Assembly: GCA_944321515.1 (NCBI GenBank)
Contig: CALULO010000005.1
Coordinates: 124,001 to 188,000, forward strand
Origin: an uncultured Atopobiaceae bacterium
GTDB lineage: Bacteria > Actinomycetota > Coriobacteriia > Coriobacteriales > Atopobiaceae
Length of the DNA: 64,000 nucleotides
Reading direction: 5' to 3'
Shown here: piece by piece, positions 1-7,897 of the stretch
How the letters are laid out: every line of letters starts with the position of its first letter
Numbering within the stretch: the first letter of the stretch is position 1
Made by a program: the position numbers and the translations under genes
Notes under the pieces: model-generated
What the model saw: the letters and a program-made list of their open reading frames with translations, nothing else
Told to the model about the DNA's origin: nothing
Databases searched by the model: none

Positions 1-783
1 CCGGCAGATGTCGCGCGTGTCGATGGGCACCACGCGACCGGCCTTGCGCGCCTCGGCGTAGCCGTCGATGTGCAGCATGAACCACGAGTCCTCGAAGGCG
101 GCGTTGTGCGCCATGAAGGGATACGCGGAGAGCGCCGCGAGGATGGCCGCCTGGGCCTGCTTGTCCTCGCGGAACGGCGGCCGGCCCTCAACGTCGGACC
201 ACTGGATCTTGTGGATGTCCGCCAGGGGCACGCCCTTCTCGGCGTACATCTGGGGCAGGCCGAAGTAGGCGGCAAACGGGTCGTGCGGCTTGGCGCCGGG
301 CCCCACGGTCATGAACTCCAGGCCCACGTTGATGATGTAGCCGCGCGCCGGGTCGCGGTCCGTGGTCTCGATGTCGATGCCCACGACCATCCCGGAGACC
401 GGCGCGTCCACCCACGCGACGCCCAGGTCGCGCGCGTCGGGCCCGGCCAGCGACATGACCTGCGCGTCAGAGCGGTGCTGCAGCACCGCCACCGCGTGGA
501 CGAGGTCGGAGGTAGAGAGGCCGCGCGCCAGGCTCGACGGGGAGAGGTCGCGCAGCTTCTCGATGCCAAAGCGGTCGCAGACGTCGCGGTTGCGGTCCGC
601 CAGCGACGTCACCAGGTCGAACGAGAAGGGCTCCTTGCCCGCCGGGGCCTCGCGCCACGCGGACATGAGCACGCCGAGCGCCTCCTCGTTCTTGGCGCGT
701 TCCGCGGAAAGCGACGCGTCGTCGGTGAGGAACCCGGGGAAGACGAAGGCGTTCGCGCACTCTATGGCTTGGCTGAGGTCCAC
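1..783 (-). CDS. DEDDh-family 3'-5' exonuclease (DNA pol III epsilon-like), C-terminus cut off by window edge
   Basis: Reading the minus strand from a GTG at 783 gives an uninterrupted frame to base 1. An N-terminal stretch of about 125 residues of unknown role is followed by an exonuclease domain: the Exo I motif reads GIDIETTDRDP (Asp and Glu metal ligands) and the Exo II motif reads HNAAFEDSWFMLH. These are the hallmarks of DnaQ-superfamily exonucleases, which hydrolyse DNA or RNA from the 3' end with two metal ions. The Exo III His/Asp motif would lie outside the window. There is an in-frame stop just upstream of the GTG, so this is the longest possible start; it is preceded by GGGGAG at very short spacing, so the start is uncertain. 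Longer + strand frames over the same DNA lack any family motif and were discarded. Confidence 0.8.
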   Translation of the reverse strand, partial: MDLSQAIECANAFVFPGFLTDDASLSAERAKNEEALGVLMSAWREAPAGKEPFSFDLVTSLADRNRDVCDRFGIEKLRDLSPSSLARGLSTSDLVHAVAVLQHRSDAQVMSLAGPDARDLGVAWVDAPVSGMVVGIDIETTDRDPARGYIINVGLEFMTVGPGAKPHDPFAAYFGLPQMYAEKGVPLADIHKIQWSDVEGRPPFREDKQAQAAILAALSAYPFMAHNAAFEDSWFMLHIDGYAEARKAGRVVPIDTRDICR

Positions 784-809
784 TGCTCCCCGCTCTCATC
801 CGTCGCGTG

Positions 810-843
810 AAAAAGGGTCGCCGGGCGAGTGCCCGACGACCCT
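810..843 (-). terminator. rho-independent terminator of the nitroreductase gene
   Basis: AGGGTCG at 814-820 pairs with CGACCCT at 837-843, with a GC-rich inner stem. On the minus strand the hairpin is followed by TTTTT. It lies just after the nitroreductase stop codon in the direction of transcription. Confidence 0.75.
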
Positions 844-875
844 CTAGGCTAGCACGACGCACGACGGCGGACGTG

Positions 876-1409
876 CTACTTGGCGTAAAACACGCGGCCC
901 TCACGGCGCGGCTTGGGCTCCGGGACCTCGGCGGCAAAGCCCAGGATGCAGTGGCCAATGCCCTCGTAGTCGCCCTCCACGCCCAGCTCGGCGAGGATGG
1001 CCTTGCCCTCCGGCGTGTCAAACTCCTCGCGCGCACGGTGGATCCAGCAGCTGCCCAGCCCGAGCGCGTGCGCGGCGAGCATGAGGTTGCCCATCACGAG
1101 GCTGCCGTCGTACACGCGGTTGCGCTCCTCGCGCGGCGCCAGCACCACGAGCACCACCGGAGCGCCGTAGAACGGGTCGGTGCCCGGCGCCGCCCCCATG
1201 ACCTCGGCGTTCATGCGGGACAGACGGTCTCGCAGCTCACGGTTGGTCACGGCCACGACGATGGGGCCCTGACGGTTCATGCCGCTCGCTGCCCAGAGGC
1301 CCGCCTCGACGACCTGGTCTATCTGCTCGTCTGACGGCATCTCGTCGGTGTAGGCACGGCAGCTGCGGCGCTCCTCCATGGCCTCGATGATCTTGTTCGT
1401 GGCACCCAT
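876..1409 (-). CDS. nitroreductase family protein
   Basis: A 177-residue protein of the FMN-dependent nitroreductase fold. Its N-terminus carries the family signature RRSCRAYTDEM (an Arg cluster that binds the FMN phosphate), the middle has GLWAASGMNRQG, and the C-terminal third has GLGSCWIHRAREEF and GIGHCILGFA. Members use NAD(P)H to reduce nitro groups, flavins or quinones; the real substrate cannot be read from sequence. The start is placed at the ATG at 1409 because GGAGG lies just upstream. A longer in-frame start at 1496 would add 29 residues with no family counterpart. It is a single-gene unit with its own terminator and probably cytoplasmic. Confidence 0.88.
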   Translation of the reverse strand: MGATNKIIEAMEERRSCRAYTDEMPSDEQIDQVVEAGLWAASGMNRQGPIVVAVTNRELRDRLSRMNAEVMGAAPGTDPFYGAPVVLVVLAPREERNRVYDGSLVMGNLMLAAHALGLGSCWIHRAREEFDTPEGKAILAELGVEGDYEGIGHCILGFAAEVPEPKPRREGRVFYAK

Positions 1410-1677
1410 AGCAACCTCCTCGTCTTGCGTTCTCCTTGCGTTCGTTATACCCCAAAGCAGGAGATGTCCGCAGGGGCGCCCGGCGAAAGGGTCCACGCCC
1501 GCCGCCGGGCCGCCCGGCCGGCGACGGGAGGACGCAAACGGCCCCGTTATCTACCCGAGCTCAGGACAATAAATCATTGCATCATCTAAGAAACCGCAGG
1601 TAACATGCCTCTAGTGGTCAGATTCCAGCCCGTTATTAGCCTGTGCTCAGGATAATAACGCCCAGCCAATAACGCCC
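1410..1677. repeat. intergenic region with two related hairpin repeats
   Basis: This stretch holds no gene. At 1631-1660 there is a near-perfect palindrome: CGTTATTAGCCTG, a TGCT loop, then CAGGATAATAACG. A degenerate relative lies at 1545-1572 (CGTTATC...CTCAGGACAATAA), and a further fragment CAATAACGCC follows at about 1667. The two copies are about 86 bp apart. They are more AT-rich than their surroundings. They could be remnants of a small palindromic element or regulatory sites; no family is recognised. Confidence 0.5.
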
Positions 1678-1689
1678 GGCGAGAAGAAC
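1678..1689 (+). repeat. dispersed 12-mer GGCGAGAAGRAC (first copy; all positions listed)
   Basis: Exact copies in + orientation start at 1678, 2926, 4204, 6033, 10456, 11943, 12776, 13636, 18111, 23868, 33920, 44403, 46233, 47421, 48946, 56902, 58215, 60479 and 62443. Copies in - orientation (seen as GTYCTTCTCGCC) start at 4492, 5706, 8942, 10521, 15460, 32520, 34038, 34224, 40273, 46360, 50396 and 54149. Near-matches include 23778, 27426, 28760, 28861, 29650, 36627, 40704, 43567 and 59070. The base after the final C is C or G in all but one copy. Seventeen of 31 are intergenic although intergenic DNA is only about 15% of the window. The role is unknown; a DNA-uptake or recombination signal is one possibility. 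Confidence 0.9.
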
Positions 1690-1773
1690 CTCTGGACGCC
1701 CGCGGAGGGCACCTACACCGACCTCGTGACCGGGGAGTCCTCGCAGTTCCAGGGGTTCGCGCTGGAGGCGTGA
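1678..1773 (+). pseudogene. C-terminal remnant of a lost gene
   Basis: Directly after the 12-mer copy at 1678 the frame reads GEKNLWTPAEGTYTDLVTGE, continues SSQFQGFALEA and ends at TGA 1771-1773. The pattern of an aromatic residue, then Y-x-D-L-x-x-G-E, then a short hydrophobic end resembles the last strands of bacterial glycoside hydrolases of the alpha-amylase or GH42 kind, but this is only a resemblance. There is no start codon with an SD sequence and no upstream homologous frame. The DNA before it is the palindromic repeat region, so a larger gene seems to have been deleted up to the 12-mer. Confidence 0.45.
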
Positions 1774-1920
1774 GGCTTCCGGTGGTGGGTACGCGGGTGG
1801 GCCAGGCGCCCGCCCAACCCGCGGCGCCCGCCGAGACGGTGGCGACAGACCCCCCTGGCCGTCTGTCCCTCCCGCGACGCCCGCCCGACCCGCGACGCCC
1901 GCCGAGACGGCAGCGCCTGC

Positions 1921-2799
1921 TCACCCCGCGACGCCCGCCGCGGCGAGGAAGGTCGCCATCGCCGGCGTTACGGATCGGCGGCGGTGTCGGACAACGAAGA
2001 GGTCGCGCCGCAGCTCGAGGCCGTCCACCGCGAGCACGGCGAGCTGACCCGCGGCCACCTCGCGCTCCACGAGCGCCGCCGGCAGCACCGACACGCCGAG
2101 CCCGGACGCCACGGCCGCCTTGAGGGCCTCGGTGGAGACGCTCTCCCAGACGGGTGACGTAGCGAGGCCCCGCTCGGTGAGCGCCGCCTCCAGGAGCTCG
2201 CGCACGCCGCTGCCGCGCTCGCGCAGGAGGAGGCGCTCGTCCGCGAGGCCCGCCGGCGTGAGGCGCTCCCCCGCGCGCGTCGGCGGGCCCACCACCACGA
2301 GCTCGTCGTGGGCGAATGCCGCAACCTCGAGGTCCTTCTCGTGCACAAGCCCCTCGATGAGCCCGAGGTCGGCCTCCCCGAAGGCCACGTCGCGCTCCAC
2401 GGCGCGCGAGTCCTCCACCCGCACGAGCGGCCGCACCTGAGGCGCCTCCCGCGCAAGCCGGGAGAGCAGGCGCGGCAGGTGGCAGGTCCCGCACGTGATG
2501 CTCGACGCCAGGCGCAGCGTCTCGACCCCGGCGGCGTCGCCCATCGCACGCTCGAGGCCGTCAAGCCCCTCGAGGACGTCTCGGGCGTGGGAGAGCAGGC
2601 GCGCGCCCTGCTCGGTGAGGCGCATCCGCCGGCCGTCCCGGTCAAAGAGCGCCACGCTGAAGTGCAGCTCGAGGTCGCGCACGGCCTGGCTGACCGACGG
2701 CTGCGAGACGCCCAGCTCGCGCGCCGCGGCACTCACGCCGCCGGCCTCGCAGACGGCGCGGAAGAGCTCGAGGTGCCTGATCGTCATGCGTCCTGCCAT
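1921..2799 (-). CDS. LysR-family transcriptional regulator
   Basis: A 292-residue protein. The N-terminal winged helix-turn-helix reads MTIRHLELFRAVCEAGGVSA followed by ELGVSQPSVSQAVRDLE, the canonical LysR recognition helix. Residues from about 95 form the periplasmic-binding-protein-like effector domain, with the segment LGLIEGLVHEKDLE typical of the CysL/YeiE/CbbR branch. Three in-frame ATGs lie close together (2811, 2799, 2787); 2799 (GGGG upstream) and 2787 (AGGA upstream) are about equally good. The gene is divergent from the P-type ATPase with only about 110 bp between them, the usual arrangement for LysR control of a neighbouring target, so it may regulate itself and the pump. The ligand is unknown. 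Confidence 0.9.
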   Translation of the reverse strand: MAGRMTIRHLELFRAVCEAGGVSAAARELGVSQPSVSQAVRDLELHFSVALFDRDGRRMRLTEQGARLLSHARDVLEGLDGLERAMGDAAGVETLRLASSITCGTCHLPRLLSRLAREAPQVRPLVRVEDSRAVERDVAFGEADLGLIEGLVHEKDLEVAAFAHDELVVVGPPTRAGERLTPAGLADERLLLRERGSGVRELLEAALTERGLATSPVWESVSTEALKAAVASGLGVSVLPAALVEREVAAGQLAVLAVDGLELRRDLFVVRHRRRSVTPAMATFLAAAGVAG

Positions 2800-2811
2800 G
2801 GCCCCATCCAT

Positions 2812-2862
2812 CGTTTTTTCTTGATAGGTTACATACGTATAATAGTAATTTACATATGGACA
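2812..2862. promoter_or_regulatory. divergent promoter region, LysR / P-type ATPase
   Basis: A strikingly AT-rich island between divergent genes. On the + strand a perfect -10 hexamer TATAAT lies at 2838-2843; the reverse strand of the same bases gives TATTAT. The segment TTACATACGTATAA contains the palindrome ATACGTAT, a plausible LysR T-N11-A type site. No good -35 hexamer at 17 bp is visible, as expected for an activated promoter. Confidence 0.5.
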
Positions 2863-2910
2863 TGCGAGCGGTACCTTCTGGTCTGAGCAGACGAGAGACT
2901 GGGAGGTCTC

Positions 2911-5691
2911 ATGGGCGCGAATGCCGGCGAGAAGGACGAGAGGGACGCGGGGCTCACGGGAGGGACGCACTCCGCGGGCGGCACGAACCCCTCGGGCGGC
3001 GCAGGCCCCGCAGGGGGCACACGTTCCACAGTCGACGCAAGCTCTGCAGAGGTCGGGGAGGTTGCGCGTGCAAGAAGCGCAACCACATCATGCACAACCT
3101 CACAGAGCACGCCATATAGCAACAATTCGGGAGATTGCGCATGCAGTGGTTCAAATTCTTGCATGCATAACCTCAATATGCGGAACACTACTGCAAACCT
3201 CAATACGCGAGACACTACTGCAGGCCCCAACACGCGAGACACTGCCGCGGGCCCCGTGCCCGAGGAGCCCGCGGGGCTCACGTCCGAGGAGGCCGCGCGC
3301 AGGCTCGCGGAGGTGGGGCCCAACGAGGTCGCCGAGAGGCGACGCAACCCCGTGCTCGCGTTCCTCAGGCGCTACTGGGGCCCGATGCCGTGGCTGCTGG
3401 AGCTTGCCGCCGTGCTGGCGCTCGTGCTCGGGCACGTGACGGAGGCTCTGGTCATCTTCGTGCTGCTCACGGTCAACGCCGTGGTCGGGCAGGTCCAGTC
3501 CTCAAGCGCGCGACGCGCCGTGGAGCTCCTCCGACGCGACCTCACCGTCCCCGTGACCTGTCGGCGCGACGGCGCGTGGCGCCCCGTGCCCGCCCGCGAG
3601 CTCGTGCCGGACGACGTCACCTCCCTCGAGCTCGGGCAGATCGCACCGGCAGACGCGCGCGTTCTCTCCGGGGACGCCGAGGCGGACCTCTCGGCCGTGA
3701 CCGGCGAGTCGCTCCCCCGCACGGTCGGCCCCGACGACGAGCTGCCCGCCGGCGCCGTCATCACTCGGGGCTCGCTGCGCGCCGTGGTCACCGCCACCGG
3801 CGAGCGGGCCGCAACCGGGCGCACAGCCGCCCTCGTGAGGGACGCCCGCCCGCGCTCCCGTCAGCAGGAGCTGCTCTTCTCGATCGTCCGCTACATGATG
3901 TACGTGGGCGTGGCGGCCTCGGTGGTCGTGGGCGCGTGGGCGCTCGCCCACGGGCGCGGCCCCTTGGACGTGGCCTCGCTCGTGGTGACCTTCCTGATGG
4001 GCGCCGTGCCCGTGGCCCTGCCGGCCGTGCTCGCCATCGTCCAGGCGGCGAGCGCGCTGGCCCTCTCACACCGCGGCGTGCTCGTGACGCGGCTCGACTC
4101 CGTGGAGGACGCCGCCGCCATAGACGTCTTCTGCCTGGACAAGACCGGCACCATCACAGAAAACCAGCTCGAGGTCACGGCCGTCATCCCGCTTGGAGGA
4201 CATGGCGAGAAGGACGTGCTGGCCGCCGCCGCGCTCGCCTGCGAGCCCACCGGGGCCGTCCCGATCGACGCCGCGATCCTGCGTCGGGCGCGGGCTGCGG
4301 ACGACGGAGCGTGGGCCCCCGACGTCGGGGCCGAGCCCGACGCCGGGACCACGGCCGCCGTGAGCGCCCCGTCTGGAGCCCCCGGCACCGACGACGGGGC
4401 GTGGGCCGGCGCGCGCCAGGCGAGCTACCGCCCCTTCGACCCGTCGCTCAAGCGCACCGAGGCCGTGGCCGTGCTGGCCGACGGGCGGCGCGTCCTTCTC
4501 GCCAAGGGAGCCCCGCGCACCCTCGCCGAGCTCTGCGACGCAGACGCCGCCGCGGTGGCCGAGCGCGCCGCGGAGCTCTCCGCGCGAGGGCTGCGCTGCG
4601 TCGCCGTGGCGTCCGGCCCCGACGAGCGGCACCTGGCGCTTCTCGGCCTGCTCGGCCTCTCCGACCCGCCGCGCGCCGACGCCGCCGAGCTCATCTCCCG
4701 CGTGCGCGCCCTCGGCATCCGTCCGGTCATGCTCACGGGCGACGACGTGGCAATCGCGCGCGAGGTGGCCGCCAAGGTGGGAATCGGGGCACGGGTGCGC
4801 CGGGCCTCCGAGCTGCGCTCGCTGCCCGAGTCGGACCAGCTCGCCCTCGTGGAGGGGGCCGACGGCTTTGCCGAGGTCCTCCCCGAGGACAAGCACCTCA
4901 TCGTGCGACTCCTCCAGCAGGCCGGCCACTCCGTCGGCATGACCGGCGACGGGGTGAACGACGCCCCCGCCCTCGCGCAGGCCGAGCTCGGCTGCGCCGC
5001 CCCGGGCGCCACCGACGTCGCGCGCGCCGCCGCGTCGGCCGTCCTCACCGCCGCCGGCCTCTCCGGCATCGTGGACGCGCTCACGGAGAGCCGCCGCAGC
5101 TACCAGCGAATGCTCACGTGGGTCATTAACAAGGTGACCAAGGTCGTCGAGGTCGTGGCGCTCTTCTCGGCGGGCTACGTGCTCACCGGCGACATGCTCG
5201 TCTCGCTTCTGGGGATGAGCCTGCTCGTCTTTGCCAACGACTTCGCCACGATGTCCATCGCCACGGACAACGTGCGCGCCACGGACTCCCCCAACGGCTG
5301 GCGGCTGCGCTCCATCGTGGCCGCAGCCGGCGTGCTCGGCGTGCTCTTCGCGGCGGAAGACCTCCTGGTGGCGGCGCTCGGCTCCGGGCCCCTCGGGCTT
5401 GACCCAGAGGCGGTGCAGACCCTGGTGATGTACGCGCTGGTGGTGAACTCGCAGGTGCGCATCCTCACGGTCCGCGAGCGCGGCCACGCCTGGGCGAGCC
5501 GACCCAGCGCGGGCATGCTTGCCGTAGCCGCGGTGGTGACGGCCGGCTTCACGGCGCTCGTGCTCGCCGGCTGGGCCGTGCCCGCGGTGCCGGCGGGCGC
5601 CGTGTGCGCCACGCTGGCGGTCTGCGCGGTCGGCGGGCTTGCGCTCGACGTGGCCAAGGTGGCGCTCTTCCGCCGCTTCCACGTGGCGTAG
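2911..5691 (+). CDS. P-type ATPase, plasma-membrane H+-ATPase-like (P3A type)
   Basis: A 926-residue cation pump of the inner membrane. All catalytic motifs are present: TGES at about residue 264, the phosphorylated Asp in DKTGT at about 410 and TGDGVNDAP at about 678. The family body begins near GLTSEEAARRLAEVGPNEVA (about residue 120), and the segment RRYWGPMPWLLELAAVLALV is typical of proton-ATPase-like P-type pumps. The transported ion is inferred as H+. The ATG at 2911 has an excellent GGGAGG SD. The first 118 or so residues are not family sequence: they are low complexity and are encoded by palindromic repeats (3058-3174) and a 27-bp tandem repeat (3169-3249), yet the frame stays open. 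An internal, shorter start cannot be excluded. Confidence 0.9.
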   Translation: MGANAGEKDERDAGLTGGTHSAGGTNPSGGAGPAGGTRSTVDASSAEVGEVARARSATTSCTTSQSTPYSNNSGDCACSGSNSCMHNLNMRNTTANLNTRDTTAGPNTRDTAAGPVPEEPAGLTSEEAARRLAEVGPNEVAERRRNPVLAFLRRYWGPMPWLLELAAVLALVLGHVTEALVIFVLLTVNAVVGQVQSSSARRAVELLRRDLTVPVTCRRDGAWRPVPARELVPDDVTSLELGQIAPADARVLSGDAEADLSAVTGESLPRTVGPDDELPAGAVITRGSLRAVVTATGERAATGRTAALVRDARPRSRQQELLFSIVRYMMYVGVAASVVVGAWALAHGRGPLDVASLVVTFLMGAVPVALPAVLAIVQAASALALSHRGVLVTRLDSVEDAAAIDVFCLDKTGTITENQLEVTAVIPLGGHGEKDVLAAAALACEPTGAVPIDAAILRRARAADDGAWAPDVGAEPDAGTTAAVSAPSGAPGTDDGAWAGARQASYRPFDPSLKRTEAVAVLADGRRVLLAKGAPRTLAELCDADAAAVAERAAELSARGLRCVAVASGPDERHLALLGLLGLSDPPRADAAELISRVRALGIRPVMLTGDDVAIAREVAAKVGIGARVRRASELRSLPESDQLALVEGADGFAEVLPEDKHLIVRLLQQAGHSVGMTGDGVNDAPALAQAELGCAAPGATDVARAAASAVLTAAGLSGIVDALTESRRSYQRMLTWVINKVTKVVEVVALFSAGYVLTGDMLVSLLGMSLLVFANDFATMSIATDNVRATDSPNGWRLRSIVAAAGVLGVLFAAEDLLVAALGSGPLGLDPEAVQTLVMYALVVNSQVRILTVRERGHAWASRPSAGMLAVAAVVTAGFTALVLAGWAVPAVPAGAVCATLAVCAVGGLALDVAKVALFRRFHVA
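3058..3249 (+). repeat. family C palindromes and 27-bp tandem repeats inside the ATPase N-terminus
   Basis: Two palindromes of 44 bp begin at 3058 and 3131: the left arm is close to GAGGTTGCGCATGCA and the right arm close to TGCATGCATAACCTC. They are followed by three in-frame copies of a 27-bp unit (3169-3195, 3196-3222, 3223-3249), giving the nine-residue repeats NLNMRNTTA, NLNTRDTTA and GPNTRDTAA. The same palindrome family occurs in non-coding DNA near 11.2 and 11.9 kb, so the coding sequence appears to have absorbed the element. Confidence 0.8.
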
Positions 5692-5737
5692 GCCGCGGGC
5701 GCGACGTCCTTCTCGCCACTCCGTAGGGCCCCGCCCC

Positions 5738-5911
5738 GTAGGAGCCAGGCGACACTTTTTCCGCCAGAAGTGTCGTTTGGTTCCTACAGGGTTGAGTCCG
5801 TAGGAGCTAGGCGACACTTTGGACGACGGAAATGTCGTTTGGTTCCTACGCAGCCGAGTCCGTAGGAGCTAGGCGACACCTTGTCCGCCAGAAGTGTCGT
5901 TTGGCGCCCAC
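5738..5911. repeat. family A palindrome array, three units (A1)
   Basis: Units at 5738-5787, 5800-5849 and 5862-5911. Each is about 50 bp with left arm GTAGGAGCYAGGCGACAC and right arm GTGTCGTTTGGTTCCTAC (third unit degenerate at its end), separated by 12 bp, so the period is 62 bp. The rest of the 377-bp gap between the ATPase and the ABC exporter holds a 12-mer copy on each side (5706 and 6033), and the second sits in a small hairpin GGGGC...GCCCC just before the exporter's SD. The same array type recurs at 46.0 and 58.7 kb. Confidence 0.92.
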
Positions 5912-6068
5912 AGGCGCAGACGCCCACGGATGTTATGCGCCCATAGACGCAGGCGAGCACAGATGCAAGGAGCCGCCCGCTCCCTCGCGCGCTCAAAAGT
6001 GACGCGGCGTCGCCAAAGTGATACCCTCCGGGGGCGAGAAGAACGACAAGCCCCCAGGGAGGGACCAC

Positions 6069-7874
6069 ATGGCACAGCGTAACGTCGCCCCGCTCCAGCG
6101 CTCGACCGTCCGGCGCACGCTCCGACGCTTCTGGGACGTCACCCGCATGCAGCCCGGCATCACCGCGCTCGCCGTCGTCACGTCGGCCGGCTACATAGCG
6201 CTTCTGACCTATGCCAACACCTACGTGATGGGCCTCATCGTGGACCGCGTGCAGGCGGGCCCCGTCGCCGCCGACCAGGTCCCCGCGGTCTTCGGCCCGT
6301 ACGTGGTCGCGCTGCTGGTCGTGAACGCCGTGGGGCAGGCATTCTCCAAGCTCCAGGACTATGCCGTCTACAAGCTGGAGATCAACGGGAACTACCACCT
6401 CTCGCGCCTGTGCTTCGACACGCTCTCCAACCAGTCCATGACCTTCCACACCAGCCGCTTCGGGGGCAGCCTCGTGAGCCAGACCACGCGCTTCACGGGA
6501 GGCTACTCCGCGCTCGTGGACGTGGTGGTCTACTCCCTCATCCCCACGGTCGCCTCTGTGGTGTGCACCTTCGTGACGCTCGCGCCGGTGGTGCCCAGCT
6601 ACATGGCCATCCTCACCGTCCTCCTGGTGGCCTACGTCGCGGTGGCGACCCACCTCTACCACAAGATCCTGCCGCTCTCCCAGAGGACTGCCGCGGCGCA
6701 GAACCGCCTCTCGGGCGTGCTCTCCGACGCGGTGACCAACATCCTGGCCGTCAAGACCTGCGGCCGAGAGGACTACGAGCGCGGCCTGTTCGACGACGCG
6801 GCCACCGCGGCGCGCGAGGCGGAGTCCCGCAGCATGCACGCCACCATGCGCCGCGGCTTTGCCACCAGCACGCTCATCACGCTGATCATGCTGGTGGTCT
6901 CGGTCTTCGTCGCGGGGGGCAACGCGTGGCTCGGCATCTCGGCGGGCACGCTCGTGATGATGTTCACCTACACCTACCAGCTCTCCATGCGCTTCAACTA
7001 CATCAACTCCATGATGCAGCGCATCAACCGCGCCCTCGGCGACGCCTCGGAGATGACGCGCGTCCTGGACGAGCCCCGCCTCGTGGAGGACGCCCCCGGC
7101 GCGCCCGACCTCGTCGTGACGCGCGGCGCCATCGACTTCGACCACCTCGGGTTCGCCTACCACGACGCGGCGGCCGGCGAGAAGGTCTTCGAGGACCTGA
7201 CGCTCCACATCCCCGCGGGCCAGCGCGTGGGCCTCGTGGGCCGCTCCGGGTCCGGCAAGACCACCCTCACCAAGCTGCTGCTGCGCCTCGACGACGTGCA
7301 GGACGGCCACATCTACGTGGACGGGCAGGACGTCTCCGCCTGCACCCAGCAGAGCCTGCGCCGGAGCATCGCCTACGTCCCGCAGGAGGCGCTGCTCTTC
7401 CACCGTTCCATCCGCGAGAACATCGCCTACGGCAGGCCCGACGCCACCGAGGAGGACATCTGGCGCGCGGCCCGGCTTGCCAACGCCGCCGAGTTCATCG
7501 AGCGCCTCCCGTCGGGACTCGACACGATGGTCGGCGAGCGCGGCGTCAAGCTCTCCGGCGGGCAGCGCCAGCGCGTCGCCATCGCCCGCGCGATCCTGGC
7601 CGACGCGCCAATCCTGGTCCTCGACGAGGCCACCTCCGCGCTCGACTCCGAGTCCGAGGCGCTCGTGCAGGGCGCGCTCGAGAACCTCATGGCCGGCCGT
7701 ACGTCAATCGTGGTCGCGCACCGCCTATCCACCGTGGCGGCGCTCGACCGGATTGTGGTCCTCGCCAACGGGAGGGTCGTGGAGGACGGCACGCACGCCG
7801 AGCTCTCGGAGGCCGGCGGGGAGTACGAGCGCCTCTGGGACCGCCAGACCGGGGCCTTCCTCGAGGGCGAGTAG
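6069..7874 (+). CDS. ABC exporter half-transporter (TMD-NBD fusion)
   Basis: A 601-residue inner-membrane protein: about six membrane segments in residues 30-320, then an ATPase domain with Walker A GRSGSGKTT, Q-loop YVPQEALLF, signature [15 protein letters not shown], Walker B ILVLDEATSALD and an H-loop in VVAHRLS. This is the type I exporter (MsbA/LmrA-like) layout and probably works as a homodimer, since no partner lies beside it. The substrate is unknown. The start at 6069 is chosen because GGGAGGGACCAC precedes it; the frame is open 17 codons further upstream, but that part has no SD and lies over the hairpin and 12-mer. Confidence 0.9.
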   Translation: MAQRNVAPLQRSTVRRTLRRFWDVTRMQPGITALAVVTSAGYIALLTYANTYVMGLIVDRVQAGPVAADQVPAVFGPYVVALLVVNAVGQAFSKLQDYAVYKLEINGNYHLSRLCFDTLSNQSMTFHTSRFGGSLVSQTTRFTGGYSALVDVVVYSLIPTVASVVCTFVTLAPVVPSYMAILTVLLVAYVAVATHLYHKILPLSQRTAAAQNRLSGVLSDAVTNILAVKTCGREDYERGLFDDAATAAREAESRSMHATMRRGFATSTLITLIMLVVSVFVAGGNAWLGISAGTLVMMFTYTYQLSMRFNYINSMMQRINRALGDASEMTRVLDEPRLVEDAPGAPDLVVTRGAIDFDHLGFAYHDAAAGEKVFEDLTLHIPAGQRVGLVGRSGSGKTTLTKLLLRLDDVQDGHIYVDGQDVSACTQQSLRRSIAYVPQEALLFHRSIRENIAYGRPDATEEDIWRAARLANAAEFIERLPSGLDTMVGERGVKLSGGQRQRVAIARAILADAPILVLDEATSALDSESEALVQGALENLMAGRTSIVVAHRLSTVAALDRIVVLANGRVVEDGTHAELSEAGGEYERLWDRQTGAFLEGE

Positions 7875-7897
7875 GCGACCCGGGCGCACTCCCTACC

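Noticed and set aside
70..810. A 246-residue + strand frame at the left end
   Set aside because: It is Arg/Val/His-rich low complexity and lies opposite the exonuclease frame, which carries clear DEDDh motifs.
5738..5911. CRISPR array, because of the regular 62-bp period (also at 33931, 46017 and 58741)
   Set aside because: The repeated part is a 46-50 bp imperfect palindrome with 11-16 bp spacers, the units are not identical, and no cas gene is in the window.
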